Shown here in pieces: positions 45,027-54,234 of a stretch of DNA of 64,000 nucleotides. The position numbers and the translations under genes were made by a program. Origin of the DNA: Labilithrix sp. (lineage in GTDB: Bacteria > Myxococcota_A > Polyangia > Polyangiales > Polyangiaceae); NCBI GenBank assembly GCA_019637225.1, contig JAHBWC010000006.1:105740-169739 (forward strand), written 5' to 3'. Numbering within the stretch: the stretch's first letter is position 1; each line of letters opens with the position of its first letter. A model generated the notes under the pieces. That model had not been told where the DNA came from. It was given only the letters and a program-made list of their open reading frames with translations, and ran no database searches.

Positions 45027-46397
45027 TTGGCCACCCCCGCCGCACGCCCGAAGGCCGTCATCGTCGCGGTCCACTTCCCCCGCGTCGAAGACCGCGAGTT
45101 CGAATCGAGCCTCGAGGAGCTCGGCCGTCTCGTCACGACGCTCGGCTACCAGGTGGTCGCGCGCGTGGTGCAGCCGCGCGCGCACCTCGAGGCCGCGGCG
45201 GTCATCGGCGAGGGGAAGCTGGAAGAGCTCGCCGAGCTCACCGGCGGGACCGGCCGGCTCGTCACGACGGCGCCGAAGCGCCGCGACAAGGCGCGGCTCC
45301 GTCGCGAGGCCGAGGACCGCGCGGACGACGACGACGACGACGCGGACGACGACGACGCCGAGATCGGCACGGCCGACGCGAAGGTGGACCTCGTCGCCGT
45401 CGATCACGATCTGTCGCCGAGCCAGGCGCGAAACCTCGAGCGCGCGAGCGGCGTCCGCGTGCTCGACCGCACGGGCGTCATCATCGAGATCTTCCACCGC
45501 CACGCGAAGAGCCGCGAGGCGCGTCTCCAGGTCGAGATCGCGCGGCTCACGTACACCGCGCCTCGCATGCGCGAGTCGCCCGGCGGCAAGGAGCGCCAGC
45601 GCGGACGCGGCGCCGGCGAGGCGGCGCTCGAGCTCGATCGGCGGAAGGTCCGCGACCGCATCGCCGAGCTGCGCGAGGAGCTCGAGCACGTCCAGCGCGA
45701 TCAGGACGTCCGCCGGGCGCATCGACGGCAGGCGCGGCGCATCGCGCTCGTCGGGTACACGAACGCGGGCAAATCGTCGTTGATGCGCGCGCTCACGGCG
45801 AGCGAGGTCTACGTCGAGGACAAGCTCTTCGCGACGCTCGACACCACCGTGCGCGCGCTCCAGCCGGAGGCGAAGCCGCGCATCCTCGTGAGCGACACCG
45901 TCGGCTTCATCAAGAAGCTGCCGCACGATCTCGTGGCGAGCTTCAAGTCGACGCTCGACGAGGCGCTCGAGGCGTCGCACCTCCTGCACGTCGTCGACGC
46001 GGCCGATCCCTCGTGGGAGGCGCAGCTCGAGGTGACGCAGGAGGTCCTCGCCGAGATCGGCGCGACCGAGGTCCCCTCGACGCTCGTGATGAACAAGATC
46101 GATCTGCTCGAGCCCGAGGCGCTCGAGCGGCTCCGCCGTCGCCTCCCCGACGCGTGGTTCGTCTCGGCGCGCGATCCCGCCGACGTCGCCTCCGTACGGC
46201 AGCGGATCGTCACGATCTTCGAGGCGGCTTACGAGGAGATCGAGATCGTCATCCCGTACGATCGCCAGGCGGTCCTCAGCGAGATGCACGACGCCGGCCG
46301 CGTCGTCGAGGAGCGCTGGGAAGAAGCGGGCGTCATCGTCCGCTGGCGGTCGGAGCCCGAGGCGATCGGCCGGATCCGCGCGCGCCTCCGCGCCTGA
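45027..46397 (+). CDS. hflX: Ribosome-associated GTPase HflX
   Basis: The 456-residue protein has the N-terminal HflX domain, a coiled coil (about 200-235) and a G domain with VGYTNAGKSS (G1), DTVGFIKKLP (G3) and NKID (G4). HflX splits stalled ribosomes, mostly under heat stress. An extra stretch of about 40 residues (about 78-118), including an acidic run of Asp residues, separates the GKLEEL and SPSQARNLE parts of the N-terminal domain and is not typical. The start at TTG 45027 gives a good N-terminus. Confidence 0.93.
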   Translation: MATPAARPKAVIVAVHFPRVEDREFESSLEELGRLVTTLGYQVVARVVQPRAHLEAAAVIGEGKLEELAELTGGTGRLVTTAPKRRDKARLRREAEDRADDDDDDADDDDAEIGTADAKVDLVAVDHDLSPSQARNLERASGVRVLDRTGVIIEIFHRHAKSREARLQVEIARLTYTAPRMRESPGGKERQRGRGAGEAALELDRRKVRDRIAELREELEHVQRDQDVRRAHRRQARRIALVGYTNAGKSSLMRALTASEVYVEDKLFATLDTTVRALQPEAKPRILVSDTVGFIKKLPHDLVASFKSTLDEALEASHLLHVVDAADPSWEAQLEVTQEVLAEIGATEVPSTLVMNKIDLLEPEALERLRRRLPDAWFVSARDPADVASVRQRIVTIFEAAYEEIEIVIPYDRQAVLSEMHDAGRVVEERWEEAGVIVRWRSEPEAIGRIRARLRA

Positions 46398-46457
46398 CCG
46401 CGCGCGCTCCACGCCTGACCGCTCGTCGCGGCGCCTGCGTCGGAGCGAGCGAGGGCG

Positions 46458-46886
46458 TCAGAACGTGATCTCGATCGCGTCGGCCGAAGCCTTCGCGGGG
46501 CCGTGGAACACCACCTCGACGTTGTTGCCGTCGGGATCGAGCACGAACGCGGCGTAGTACCCGGGGTGGTACGGGCGCTCTCCCGGGGCGCCGTTGTCCT
46601 TTCCGCCCGCGCGGATCGCCTCTGCGTGGAACCGCTCGACCATCGCGCGGTCCTTCGCCTGAAACGCGAAGTGGGTCGGCCCGGTCGGCCTGCCGGCGGC
46701 GGCCTTCGACGAGACGTGCGAGACGAACAGCTCGTCGGCCCAGAAATAGTCCTCGCCCTCGCCGCCGAGCGGGATGCCGAGGACCGCGAAGCCCGCCGCG
46801 TAGAAGCGCTTGCTCGCGGCGAGGTCGCGAACCACGAGCTGGAGATGATCGATGAGCCTTCCGCGATAGAGCTTGTTCGTCACCAT
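46458..46886 (-). CDS. VOC-family protein (glyoxalase/dioxygenase fold)
   Basis: The 142-residue protein has one VOC unit: DHLQLVVRDLAASKRFY at the start, a GPTHFAFQA His, and LDPDGNNVEVVFHG with the usual C-terminal metal Glu. Metal ligands His, His and Glu seem present. Substrate specificity cannot be read; glyoxalase, lyase or resistance functions are all known. AGGA lies eight bases before the ATG. Confidence 0.88.
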   Translation of the reverse strand: MVTNKLYRGRLIDHLQLVVRDLAASKRFYAAGFAVLGIPLGGEGEDYFWADELFVSHVSSKAAAGRPTGPTHFAFQAKDRAMVERFHAEAIRAGGKDNGAPGERPYHPGYYAAFVLDPDGNNVEVVFHGPAKASADAIEITF

Positions 46887-47000
46887 GCGGGCATCCTACT
46901 CGCTCGCGGCGCGCGAGTGAGGCGGCGACGAGACGCAGGCGCGGCCGACGGCGGACGCCTTCGCGTCGAGTGCCGCTCATCGATCCGTCCGAGGGCGCGC

Positions 47001-47420
47001 TCAGGTCTTCGAGTAGAAGCGCGTGACGTGGTCGTGGCGCGGGCGGATGTACCCTCGGCACGGGTACTGGCTGTCGGCGTGGTACTCGATGGCCTCTTCG
47101 ATCTGCGTGTCGTCGGAGAAGCGCGCGGAGACGACGCACTGCCCTTCGCGGGTCGGCGTGATCCAGTACACCTCGCATCGACCCTGCGTGTCGTGACGCG
47201 CGCACGAGAGGCTCGTCGCGTCGCAGGCCTCGCCCGCGACGGCGATCTGCGGCTCTCGCTCGATCGACGCGCGGTCGAGCTCGACCGCCGAGCCGTGCTC
47301 CCCGCACGTGCACCCGGAGACCGCGGCGGGCACGGCGACCGTCGCCAGCGCGAGCCGGCCGAGCGCGAGCGCCGTCACCGCCGCCGCGCCCCGCTGCCAT
47401 CGAAGACGTCCGCGCAGCAT
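47001..47420 (-). CDS. Small lipoprotein-like protein of unknown function
   Basis: A 139-residue protein with an Arg-rich start, a hydrophobic segment and a lipobox-like AVSGC at about 33-37. The mature part has five or six Cys (CDATSLSC, CARHD, CEVYW, QCVV, YPCRG) and is probably disulfide-bonded. No domain is recognised. GAGG precedes the ATG. Confidence 0.6.
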   Translation of the reverse strand: MLRGRLRWQRGAAAVTALALGRLALATVAVPAAVSGCTCGEHGSAVELDRASIEREPQIAVAGEACDATSLSCARHDTQGRCEVYWITPTREGQCVVSARFSDDTQIEEAIEYHADSQYPCRGYIRPRHDHVTRFYSKT

Positions 47421-47487
47421 CGTCCTCGAGCTTACTCTCCGCGCCCGCGCGCCGGAGGCAATTCCGCGCGTAGCGCGTACCGCGCGG

Positions 47488-48996
<1,509 letters not shown>

Positions 48997-49106
48997 CGCC
49001 TGCTCTTTTAGAGGCGGCGGGCCCGGACGCAAGCGAATCCGGGCACTTTTGGCATTGTCCTACAATGTGCGACTCAGCCGAGACCGCCGCGGGGCGCCCG
49101 TCGCCG

Positions 49107-49649
49107 TCAGCGGACGCAGCTGCTGCACGTGCAGCCGGCCCCGTGCCGGCCGAGGATCGAGAGCCACGACCAGATCTCCTCGACGATCCAGACGCCGCCC
49201 TTCGCGAGCGCTCGCGTGCTGGCGGCGAGATCGACCGGGGGATTCGCCGCCTCGTCCGCGCGTCGCTCGTGCTCGCGCTGGAGGTCGATGATCTGCTTGG
49301 TGACGCGCGTCACCTCGAGTCGGTCGAACCACGTCCCGTGCGTCGGGCAGTTGTCGACGCGGACGTCGCGCACCATGAGAGGCGCCATCTCGAGGTCGCA
49401 CGACGGGCAGCGTCGGGGCTCCCCGTCCGGAATGACCGCCGTCGCGCTCGGCGCGCGTGACGCGCGCAGGTCCGACTCGACGAGCTCGGACTCGAGCGCG
49501 CCGCCGCGTCCCTGGAGGATCTGCATCGTCGCGTCGGGCCCGAGCCACATGCCGCCGCACGCCCGGCAGCCGTGGATCGGGAGCGAAGCGGCCGTGTACT
49601 CCAGGGCCCCTCGGCAGGCCGGACACGCGAGCGTCGCTCCCCGATACAT
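49107..49649 (-). CDS. Zinc-ribbon (zf-TFIIB) protein
   Basis: The 180-residue protein has two zinc-ribbon units: CPACRGALEYTA..HGCRACGGMWLG (about 9-37) and CPSCDLEMAPL..NCPTHGTWFD (about 81-108). A helical part follows, then a C-terminal CTCSSC. zf-TFIIB proteins are often small and of uncertain role. The location before the intradiol-type lipoprotein gene gives no functional clue. Confidence 0.85.
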   Translation of the reverse strand: MYRGATLACPACRGALEYTAASLPIHGCRACGGMWLGPDATMQILQGRGGALESELVESDLRASRAPSATAVIPDGEPRRCPSCDLEMAPLMVRDVRVDNCPTHGTWFDRLEVTRVTKQIIDLQREHERRADEAANPPVDLAASTRALAKGGVWIVEEIWSWLSILGRHGAGCTCSSCVR

Positions 49650-49680
49650 CGACGATCAGTGTGGCCTGTCGTCGATGCGG

Positions 49681-50562
49681 CTACAAGCTCACGACGAGGT
49701 CCTTCGACGCGAGCATGGCCCCGTCGCTCATCCGCGCGGTCGTGAGCGTGTAGGACGCGAGGTCCCCGCGGCTGACGATGTTGTCGGTGGCGTTCGACGT
49801 GTCGGGCTGGCCGTAGCCCTTGTACTCGGGGTGATCGGCGAAGATCTCCTCGACGAGCGACTGGTCGAACACGAGCTGCGAGGTGAACGAGCGGCCCGCG
49901 AGCGACACCGTGTAATGGATGTGGATCGCTCGGCCGCGGTACCAGCCGGGGAAGCAGCTGTCGAAGTCGACGCGGCCGCGCTCGTCGGTCGTCTGGGCGC
50001 CGCGGAAGTAGTGCTTCGACGAGTCGGCGGCGTCCTTCAGGCACATCCCGTTGTTCGGCGTGTCGCCGGAGTAGCTGCCGGTGATCTGCGTGTGCCAGAC
50101 CTTCACCTTGGCGCCGGCGACGGGGTTGCAGTCGCTGTCGACGACGCGGAGCGCGAGGCGCATCGGCAGCCCCGTGTAGCCCTCGCTGATGTCCTGACGG
50201 ACCTGATCGGCCGCCTCGGTGCAGGGCCCCTCGGTCGCGGCGATGGCGAGGACGCAGGCCGCCGCCGGCGTGGCGAACGGATCCGGATACGACGCCGCGT
50301 CGGTCATCGACTTCGTGCCGCCCGTCGCCCACTCCGTTGCGGAGCCGGTCGTCGTGCCGCCTTCGCCCGTCCCGGTGCCGGTGCCCGTGCCGTCTCCGGT
50401 CCCGTTTCCGGTCCCCGTCCCGTCGTCGTCCGTGTCGCCGTCACCGCTCGCCGCGCCGCCGCCGCTGCACGCGTAGAGCGCAGCGCCACCGAGCGCGAGG
50501 AGGAGGGTTCGCGCCGCTTGGCGGCGTGAGAGGAGCGGGGCCGCATCGAGGATCTTCGTCAT
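49681..50562 (-). CDS. Intradiol dioxygenase-fold protein, predicted Tat lipoprotein
   Basis: The ATG at 50562 follows GGAGAGACC and gives 293 residues. The N-terminus has SRRQAARTLLLALGG (Tat-like) then a lipobox-like LYAC, a Gly/Thr/Asp-rich spacer (about 35-70) and an intradiol ring-cleavage dioxygenase domain. The four iron ligands look present: Tyr in GSYSGD, Tyr in FPGWYRGR and two His in AIHIHYTV. Cytosolic relatives cleave catechols; here the enzyme would sit outside the membrane. Substrate unknown. Confidence 0.83.
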   Translation of the reverse strand: MTKILDAAPLLSRRQAARTLLLALGGAALYACSGGGAASGDGDTDDDGTGTGNGTGDGTGTGTGTGEGGTTTGSATEWATGGTKSMTDAASYPDPFATPAAACVLAIAATEGPCTEAADQVRQDISEGYTGLPMRLALRVVDSDCNPVAGAKVKVWHTQITGSYSGDTPNNGMCLKDAADSSKHYFRGAQTTDERGRVDFDSCFPGWYRGRAIHIHYTVSLAGRSFTSQLVFDQSLVEEIFADHPEYKGYGQPDTSNATDNIVSRGDLASYTLTTARMSDGAMLASKDLVVSL

Positions 50563-50686
50563 GGTCTCTCCAGGCTTCGGGGCAACGCGTGCGCCCCACG
50601 CCACCAACGTGGCTGGCCGATGCATTTCCGTTCTTGGCGACGCGTGTCGAATTGTTTCGCGGCCGCGATCCGGACGCGTTCGCCGG

Positions 50687-52246
50687 TCACTCGACCAGAC
50701 GGTAGAGCGTCCCGCCGCGCTGTCCGCCAGCGTAGAGGACGCCGTTCATCACGGCGAGCGGCGCGGTGCAGAAGAAGTCGGTCACCTCGAACGGCGACTT
50801 CGGCTTCTTCTTCGTCGGCGCGCCCGCGTCGCCGGCGGGCTCGTCGACGGGGGCGATCGGCCTCGCGGTCGCGTCCGCGACGCCGTCCATCGCGGCGATG
50901 TCGGCCGGGCCGTCGATCGCGCTGCCGTCGACGCGGTAGAGGCCCTGCGTCGTGAGCACGACGACCGCGTCGCGGAACCGCGTGACGTCCGTGGGCGGTC
51001 CCGCGCCGTCGGGCAGGGCGATCGCCGCCCAGTGGTCGCCGTCGACCGTCACGCGGAGCGCGATTCCATCGCGTGTCCACGCGAGCCAGTAGAGGCGCGC
51101 CGGCGTCGCGCGCGTGTCGACCCACCAGCGGAGCGTCCCCGACGCGCCGACGCGGGTGACGCGCGTGGGGTGCGCGTCCTCGCGGCGAAGCACCGTGGGC
51201 GCGCCCGCGTCGGCGGCCGCGGCGTCCGGCGTGAAGACGACGAAGTCGTGCGGATCGCGCCCGTCGTAGTCCTGGATCCCCGCGTAGAGGCGATCCTTGA
51301 ACCGGACGAGGTACGTGAGGCGCCAGACGCCGTTCTGCCACGGGTAGGGGTAGTCGACCTCGTAGGTCCATCGCGCGCCGTCCTCGCCCGCGCGGTGGAG
51401 CGCGCCGGGCGACGGCCCGTTCCACGCGCGCTCCTTCGGCGGGACCGATCCGGTCGACGCGTAGAGCGCGCCGCGGAACCGAATCACGTCGAGCACGTGG
51501 TACGCGCGAGGCAGGACGCCGGCGCCCGCGCGCGCTCCCGCGTCGGCGCGGAGCTCGGGGAACGCCGGCGGCTTGAAGTGCGGCGCGCGCGGCGGCGCGA
51601 ACACGCCCTTGTCGTCGGAGACGAAGACGTAGCCCTCGGTCCCCCAGTCGACGACGCCGAGCCCGCCGTACGGAGGATCGGCGTCGGGGACGAAGAGCCT
51701 CCCGCCGATCGCGCGGACGCGGACGAAGCCCTGGCCCGCGCCGCCGCCCTTCACCGGCTCGCCCGGCCGGTTCCAGTCGAACGCGACGCGAAACGGCCGC
51801 TTCGGCGCAGCCGCGGCCGGTGCGGGATCGCTCGGCGCGTCGTCGGGCGGCGTGTAGCGCGTGATCGTGGCGCCGTCGGTGCCGAGCGGCTGGTGCGCGT
51901 GCGCCATGTAGAGCGAGCCGTTCAGCGGAGTGAGGTCGCAGATGCGCGTCAGCGCGAGCGGAGGCGTGCCGACCCGCTCCCAACGCGCGCGCTCGGGGAC
52001 CTTGCCGGTTCCCGGATCCTCGTCGTCGTCGTTGCCGTCGGGATCGATCTGCGGCGCCGCGAGGGCCGTCGGCGCGCGCGCGCCGGCCTCGGCGATCGCG
52101 GTCTTCGCCGTCGGCGTGGCGCCCGCGTCGCTCGCCGGCGTCGCGCTCTCGGGGCCTGCGTCGTGCTCCGCGGCCGGCGCCGCGACGCGAGCGCATCCGG
52201 CGATCGCGATCGCCGCGAGCAGTGGACGCGACGAGCGCGGCCTCAC
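50687..52246 (-). CDS. Predicted lipoprotein with WD/PQQ-like repeats, unknown function
   Basis: The GTG at 52246 (GGAG four bases upstream) gives 519 residues. The lipobox is AIAGC near residue 18. A low-complexity Ala/Asp/Pro part follows (about 20-90). The rest contains scattered repeats that look like a beta-propeller: FVPDADPPYGGLGVVDWG, LYASTGSVPP, LYAGIQDYDGRD, LYWLAWTRDG, LYRVDGSA, LYAGGQRGG. No enzyme motif is recognised. The Cys-rich lipoprotein gene (52272-52958) lies 25 bases upstream on the same strand and is probably in one operon. Function is unknown. Confidence 0.75.
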   Translation of the reverse strand: MRPRSSRPLLAAIAIAGCARVAAPAAEHDAGPESATPASDAGATPTAKTAIAEAGARAPTALAAPQIDPDGNDDDEDPGTGKVPERARWERVGTPPLALTRICDLTPLNGSLYMAHAHQPLGTDGATITRYTPPDDAPSDPAPAAAAPKRPFRVAFDWNRPGEPVKGGGAGQGFVRVRAIGGRLFVPDADPPYGGLGVVDWGTEGYVFVSDDKGVFAPPRAPHFKPPAFPELRADAGARAGAGVLPRAYHVLDVIRFRGALYASTGSVPPKERAWNGPSPGALHRAGEDGARWTYEVDYPYPWQNGVWRLTYLVRFKDRLYAGIQDYDGRDPHDFVVFTPDAAAADAGAPTVLRREDAHPTRVTRVGASGTLRWWVDTRATPARLYWLAWTRDGIALRVTVDGDHWAAIALPDGAGPPTDVTRFRDAVVVLTTQGLYRVDGSAIDGPADIAAMDGVADATARPIAPVDEPAGDAGAPTKKKPKSPFEVTDFFCTAPLAVMNGVLYAGGQRGGTLYRLVE

Positions 52247-52271
52247 GCGCCGCTCCGCGCGCCGGCGCGCG

Positions 52272-52958
52272 TCAGTCCCTGCAGACCGAGTAGCCGGGGA
52301 GGCTCTGGCTCGCGCCGCAGGTCTTGCCGATCGCCGCGCACTCGTCGACCGCCGCCTTCGCATCGCAGAAGCGCACCGCGCGGGAGCCCGGCAGGTCGTT
52401 GCACGTCGTCCGGCACGTGACCGACGTGTAGCCCGAGTTGTTCGAAAGGCTGCCGCAGCACACCTGACCCGACGGGCAATCCGTCTGGTCGTCGCACTCG
52501 ATCGATCTCCCGCCCACGCAGGAGAGCAGCCCCGTCGGCTCGCACGCGAACGTCAGCTTGCTGCCGGCGCCCCAGGAGCCGCAGCAGACCTCGGTGCCCG
52601 CCGCGCACGTCGTCCCGGGCGTGGTGGTCCCGCAGTAGATGCTCCCGCTCGGCGGGGGCGGCGGGGGCGGCGGCGGCGGCGGGTTGGTCCCCGCGTCCTT
52701 CGTTCCCCCGCTCGAGCCGCTCGAGCCCGAGGAGCCGCTCGAGCCCGACGAGCCCGTGTCGTCGTCGTCGTCGTCGTCCGGATCGGTCGAGCCAGGCGTC
52801 CGGGTGGAGCCCGAGGAGTCGTCCTTCGAGCCCTTCGGATCGGTCCCGAGCTGCGAGCTGTCCGGCGGCGCAAAGAGGTCGCTGCTGCTGCTCGCGCCGC
52901 TGCAGGCGACGAGCGCGAGGATCGGCGTCAGGGACCCGAACAGAAGGCGGAGCTTCAT
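52272..52958 (-). CDS. Cys-rich lipoprotein with Asp and Ser/Gly repeats
   Basis: The ATG at 52958 gives 228 residues and a lipobox LVAC. A low-complexity spacer follows, with seven Asp in a row, SSGSSG repeats and a run of Pro (about 65-105). The C-terminal 120 residues hold a dense Cys pattern (SIYCGTTT, TCAAGTEVCCGSW, CVGG, CDDQTDC, VCCGSLS, CRTTCND, FCDAK, CAAIGKTCG, SVCRD). It is likely disulfide-rich and exposed outside the cytoplasm. Such architectures are common in myxobacterial lipoproteins. No function recognised. Confidence 0.82.
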   Translation of the reverse strand: MKLRLLFGSLTPILALVACSGASSSSDLFAPPDSSQLGTDPKGSKDDSSGSTRTPGSTDPDDDDDDDTGSSGSSGSSGSSGSSGGTKDAGTNPPPPPPPPPPPSGSIYCGTTTPGTTCAAGTEVCCGSWGAGSKLTFACEPTGLLSCVGGRSIECDDQTDCPSGQVCCGSLSNNSGYTSVTCRTTCNDLPGSRAVRFCDAKAAVDECAAIGKTCGASQSLPGYSVCRD

Positions 52959-53232
52959 GGACAACGATGAATAGCCCTGCCTTTTCGGAAGTCGACATGA
53001 ACCGGCGCAACCTTTCCGTCTCAAGTGCCGGGTCGATCGCCTCGGCCGAAAATCCCGTCGAAAATCTCGATGAAATCGTGACGTGGCCGCACGCGCTGAC
53101 CTCGGAAAGATGGGGCCGAAACGCTAGGAACCGAGGGCGCCGGCGTGTGGCGAAAGGTATGAGAGGGCGCTTTTCTGCGCGCGCGGCCTCATGCTAAGGA
53201 GCGCGACCCTTCACGGCGCCCGAAGTTCCCCG
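52959..53232. other. Divergent intergenic region, relatively AT-rich
   Basis: No gene is convincing. It has A-tracts spaced about 12 bases apart (AAAA at 53049-53052, AAAA at 53061-53064, AAA at 53073-53075). They may bend DNA upstream of the divergent genes. An AGGAG near 53196 is not followed at the normal distance by a start codon. Confidence 0.35.
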
Positions 53233-54198
53233 ATGCCCGAGATGCCCTCCAACGTTCCCTCTCCCCTCGCTTCCGGCGACACGCGCAGCCTCGATCGTGT
53301 GATGGACGCGCTCGAGCTCGCGGCCGTCTCCTCCGAGAAGGGCCACCTCGTCCGGATGGCGGAGGCGCTCTCCGTCGACGACGTGCGCGCGGCGCTGAAG
53401 GCGCATCCGGTCGACGTGCGGTCGAAGCTCGACCGCGTGGTGATGGGCGAGGACCCCGAGCTCGGCCTCGACGTCCTGCTCGACGCGCGCGTGCTCGAGG
53501 CGGTCTTCCCCGAGGTGCACGCGATGGTCGGCTTCGGCGACGGCGAGTGGCGCCACAAGGACGTGTGGAAGCACACGAAGCAGGTCGTGCGTCAGGCCGT
53601 GCCGCGCCTCGAGGTCCGCTGGGCCTCGCTCTTCCACGACATCGGTAAGGTGAAGACGCGCTCGATCGACCCGAACGGGAAGGTCCACTTCCTCGGGCAC
53701 GCCGAGGTCGGCACGCGCATGTTCGACAAGCTCGAGCGGCGCCTCGGCATGTTCTCGCCGGAGCCGGCGCTTCGCGACACCGTTCGCTTCCTCGTCCTCC
53801 ATCACCTCCGCGCCAACCAGTACGAGCCGAGCTGGACCGACAGCGCGGTGCGGCGCTTCGCGCGCGAGCTCGGCGCGCACCTCGACGATCTGCTCTGCCT
53901 CGCGCGCGCCGACATCACGACGAAGCGCCCGGAGAAGAAGCGCCGGGGCCTGAACCAGATCGAAGAGCTCGCCGGCCGCATCAGCACGCTCGCCGCCGAG
54001 GACGCGAAGCTCCCGCCGCTCCCCTCCGGCGTCGGCGACGCCGTCATGAAGGCGTTCGGCATCCCGCCGTCGCGCAAGATCGGCGAGATCAAGAAGCTGC
54101 TCGAGGACGCGATCGCCAAGGGCGAGATCGAAGAGCGCCTCCCGAACGAGGCCTACGTCGACTTCGTCGCGAACGACAAGGCGCGCTTCGGCCTCTGA
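53233..54198 (+). CDS. HD-domain hydrolase resembling the C-terminal part of CCA-adding enzymes
   Basis: From ATG 53233 the protein has 321 residues (ATG 53191 would add 14). The HD motif is HKDVWKHTKQV, SLFHDIGKVKTR, FLGHAEVG and LVLHHLR, matching the HD part of bacterial tRNA nucleotidyltransferases. The nucleotidyltransferase head of these enzymes (GGxVRD and DxD motifs) is absent. A phosphohydrolase role is possible. The C-terminal segment (IGEIKKLLEDAIAKGEI) also recalls the RNA-binding tail of such enzymes. True substrate is unknown. Confidence 0.77.
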   Translation: MPEMPSNVPSPLASGDTRSLDRVMDALELAAVSSEKGHLVRMAEALSVDDVRAALKAHPVDVRSKLDRVVMGEDPELGLDVLLDARVLEAVFPEVHAMVGFGDGEWRHKDVWKHTKQVVRQAVPRLEVRWASLFHDIGKVKTRSIDPNGKVHFLGHAEVGTRMFDKLERRLGMFSPEPALRDTVRFLVLHHLRANQYEPSWTDSAVRRFARELGAHLDDLLCLARADITTKRPEKKRRGLNQIEELAGRISTLAAEDAKLPPLPSGVGDAVMKAFGIPPSRKIGEIKKLLEDAIAKGEIEERLPNEAYVDFVANDKARFGL

Positions 54199-54234
54199 CG
54201 TCTCGGCCCCGCCGGTGAACGAAGGCGAGCCGGG

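Noticed and set aside
46398..46457. Terminator hairpin between hflX and the VOC gene
   Set aside because: Only a weak GC-rich pairing with no T tract was seen.
50370..50430. GT/CG-rich simple repeat
   Set aside because: It encodes the Gly/Thr/Asp-rich linker of the intradiol-type lipoprotein.
53191..53232. AGGAG at 53196 as ribosome binding site of the HD-domain gene
   Set aside because: It is 30 bases or more from the next in-frame ATG, too far for a normal spacing.
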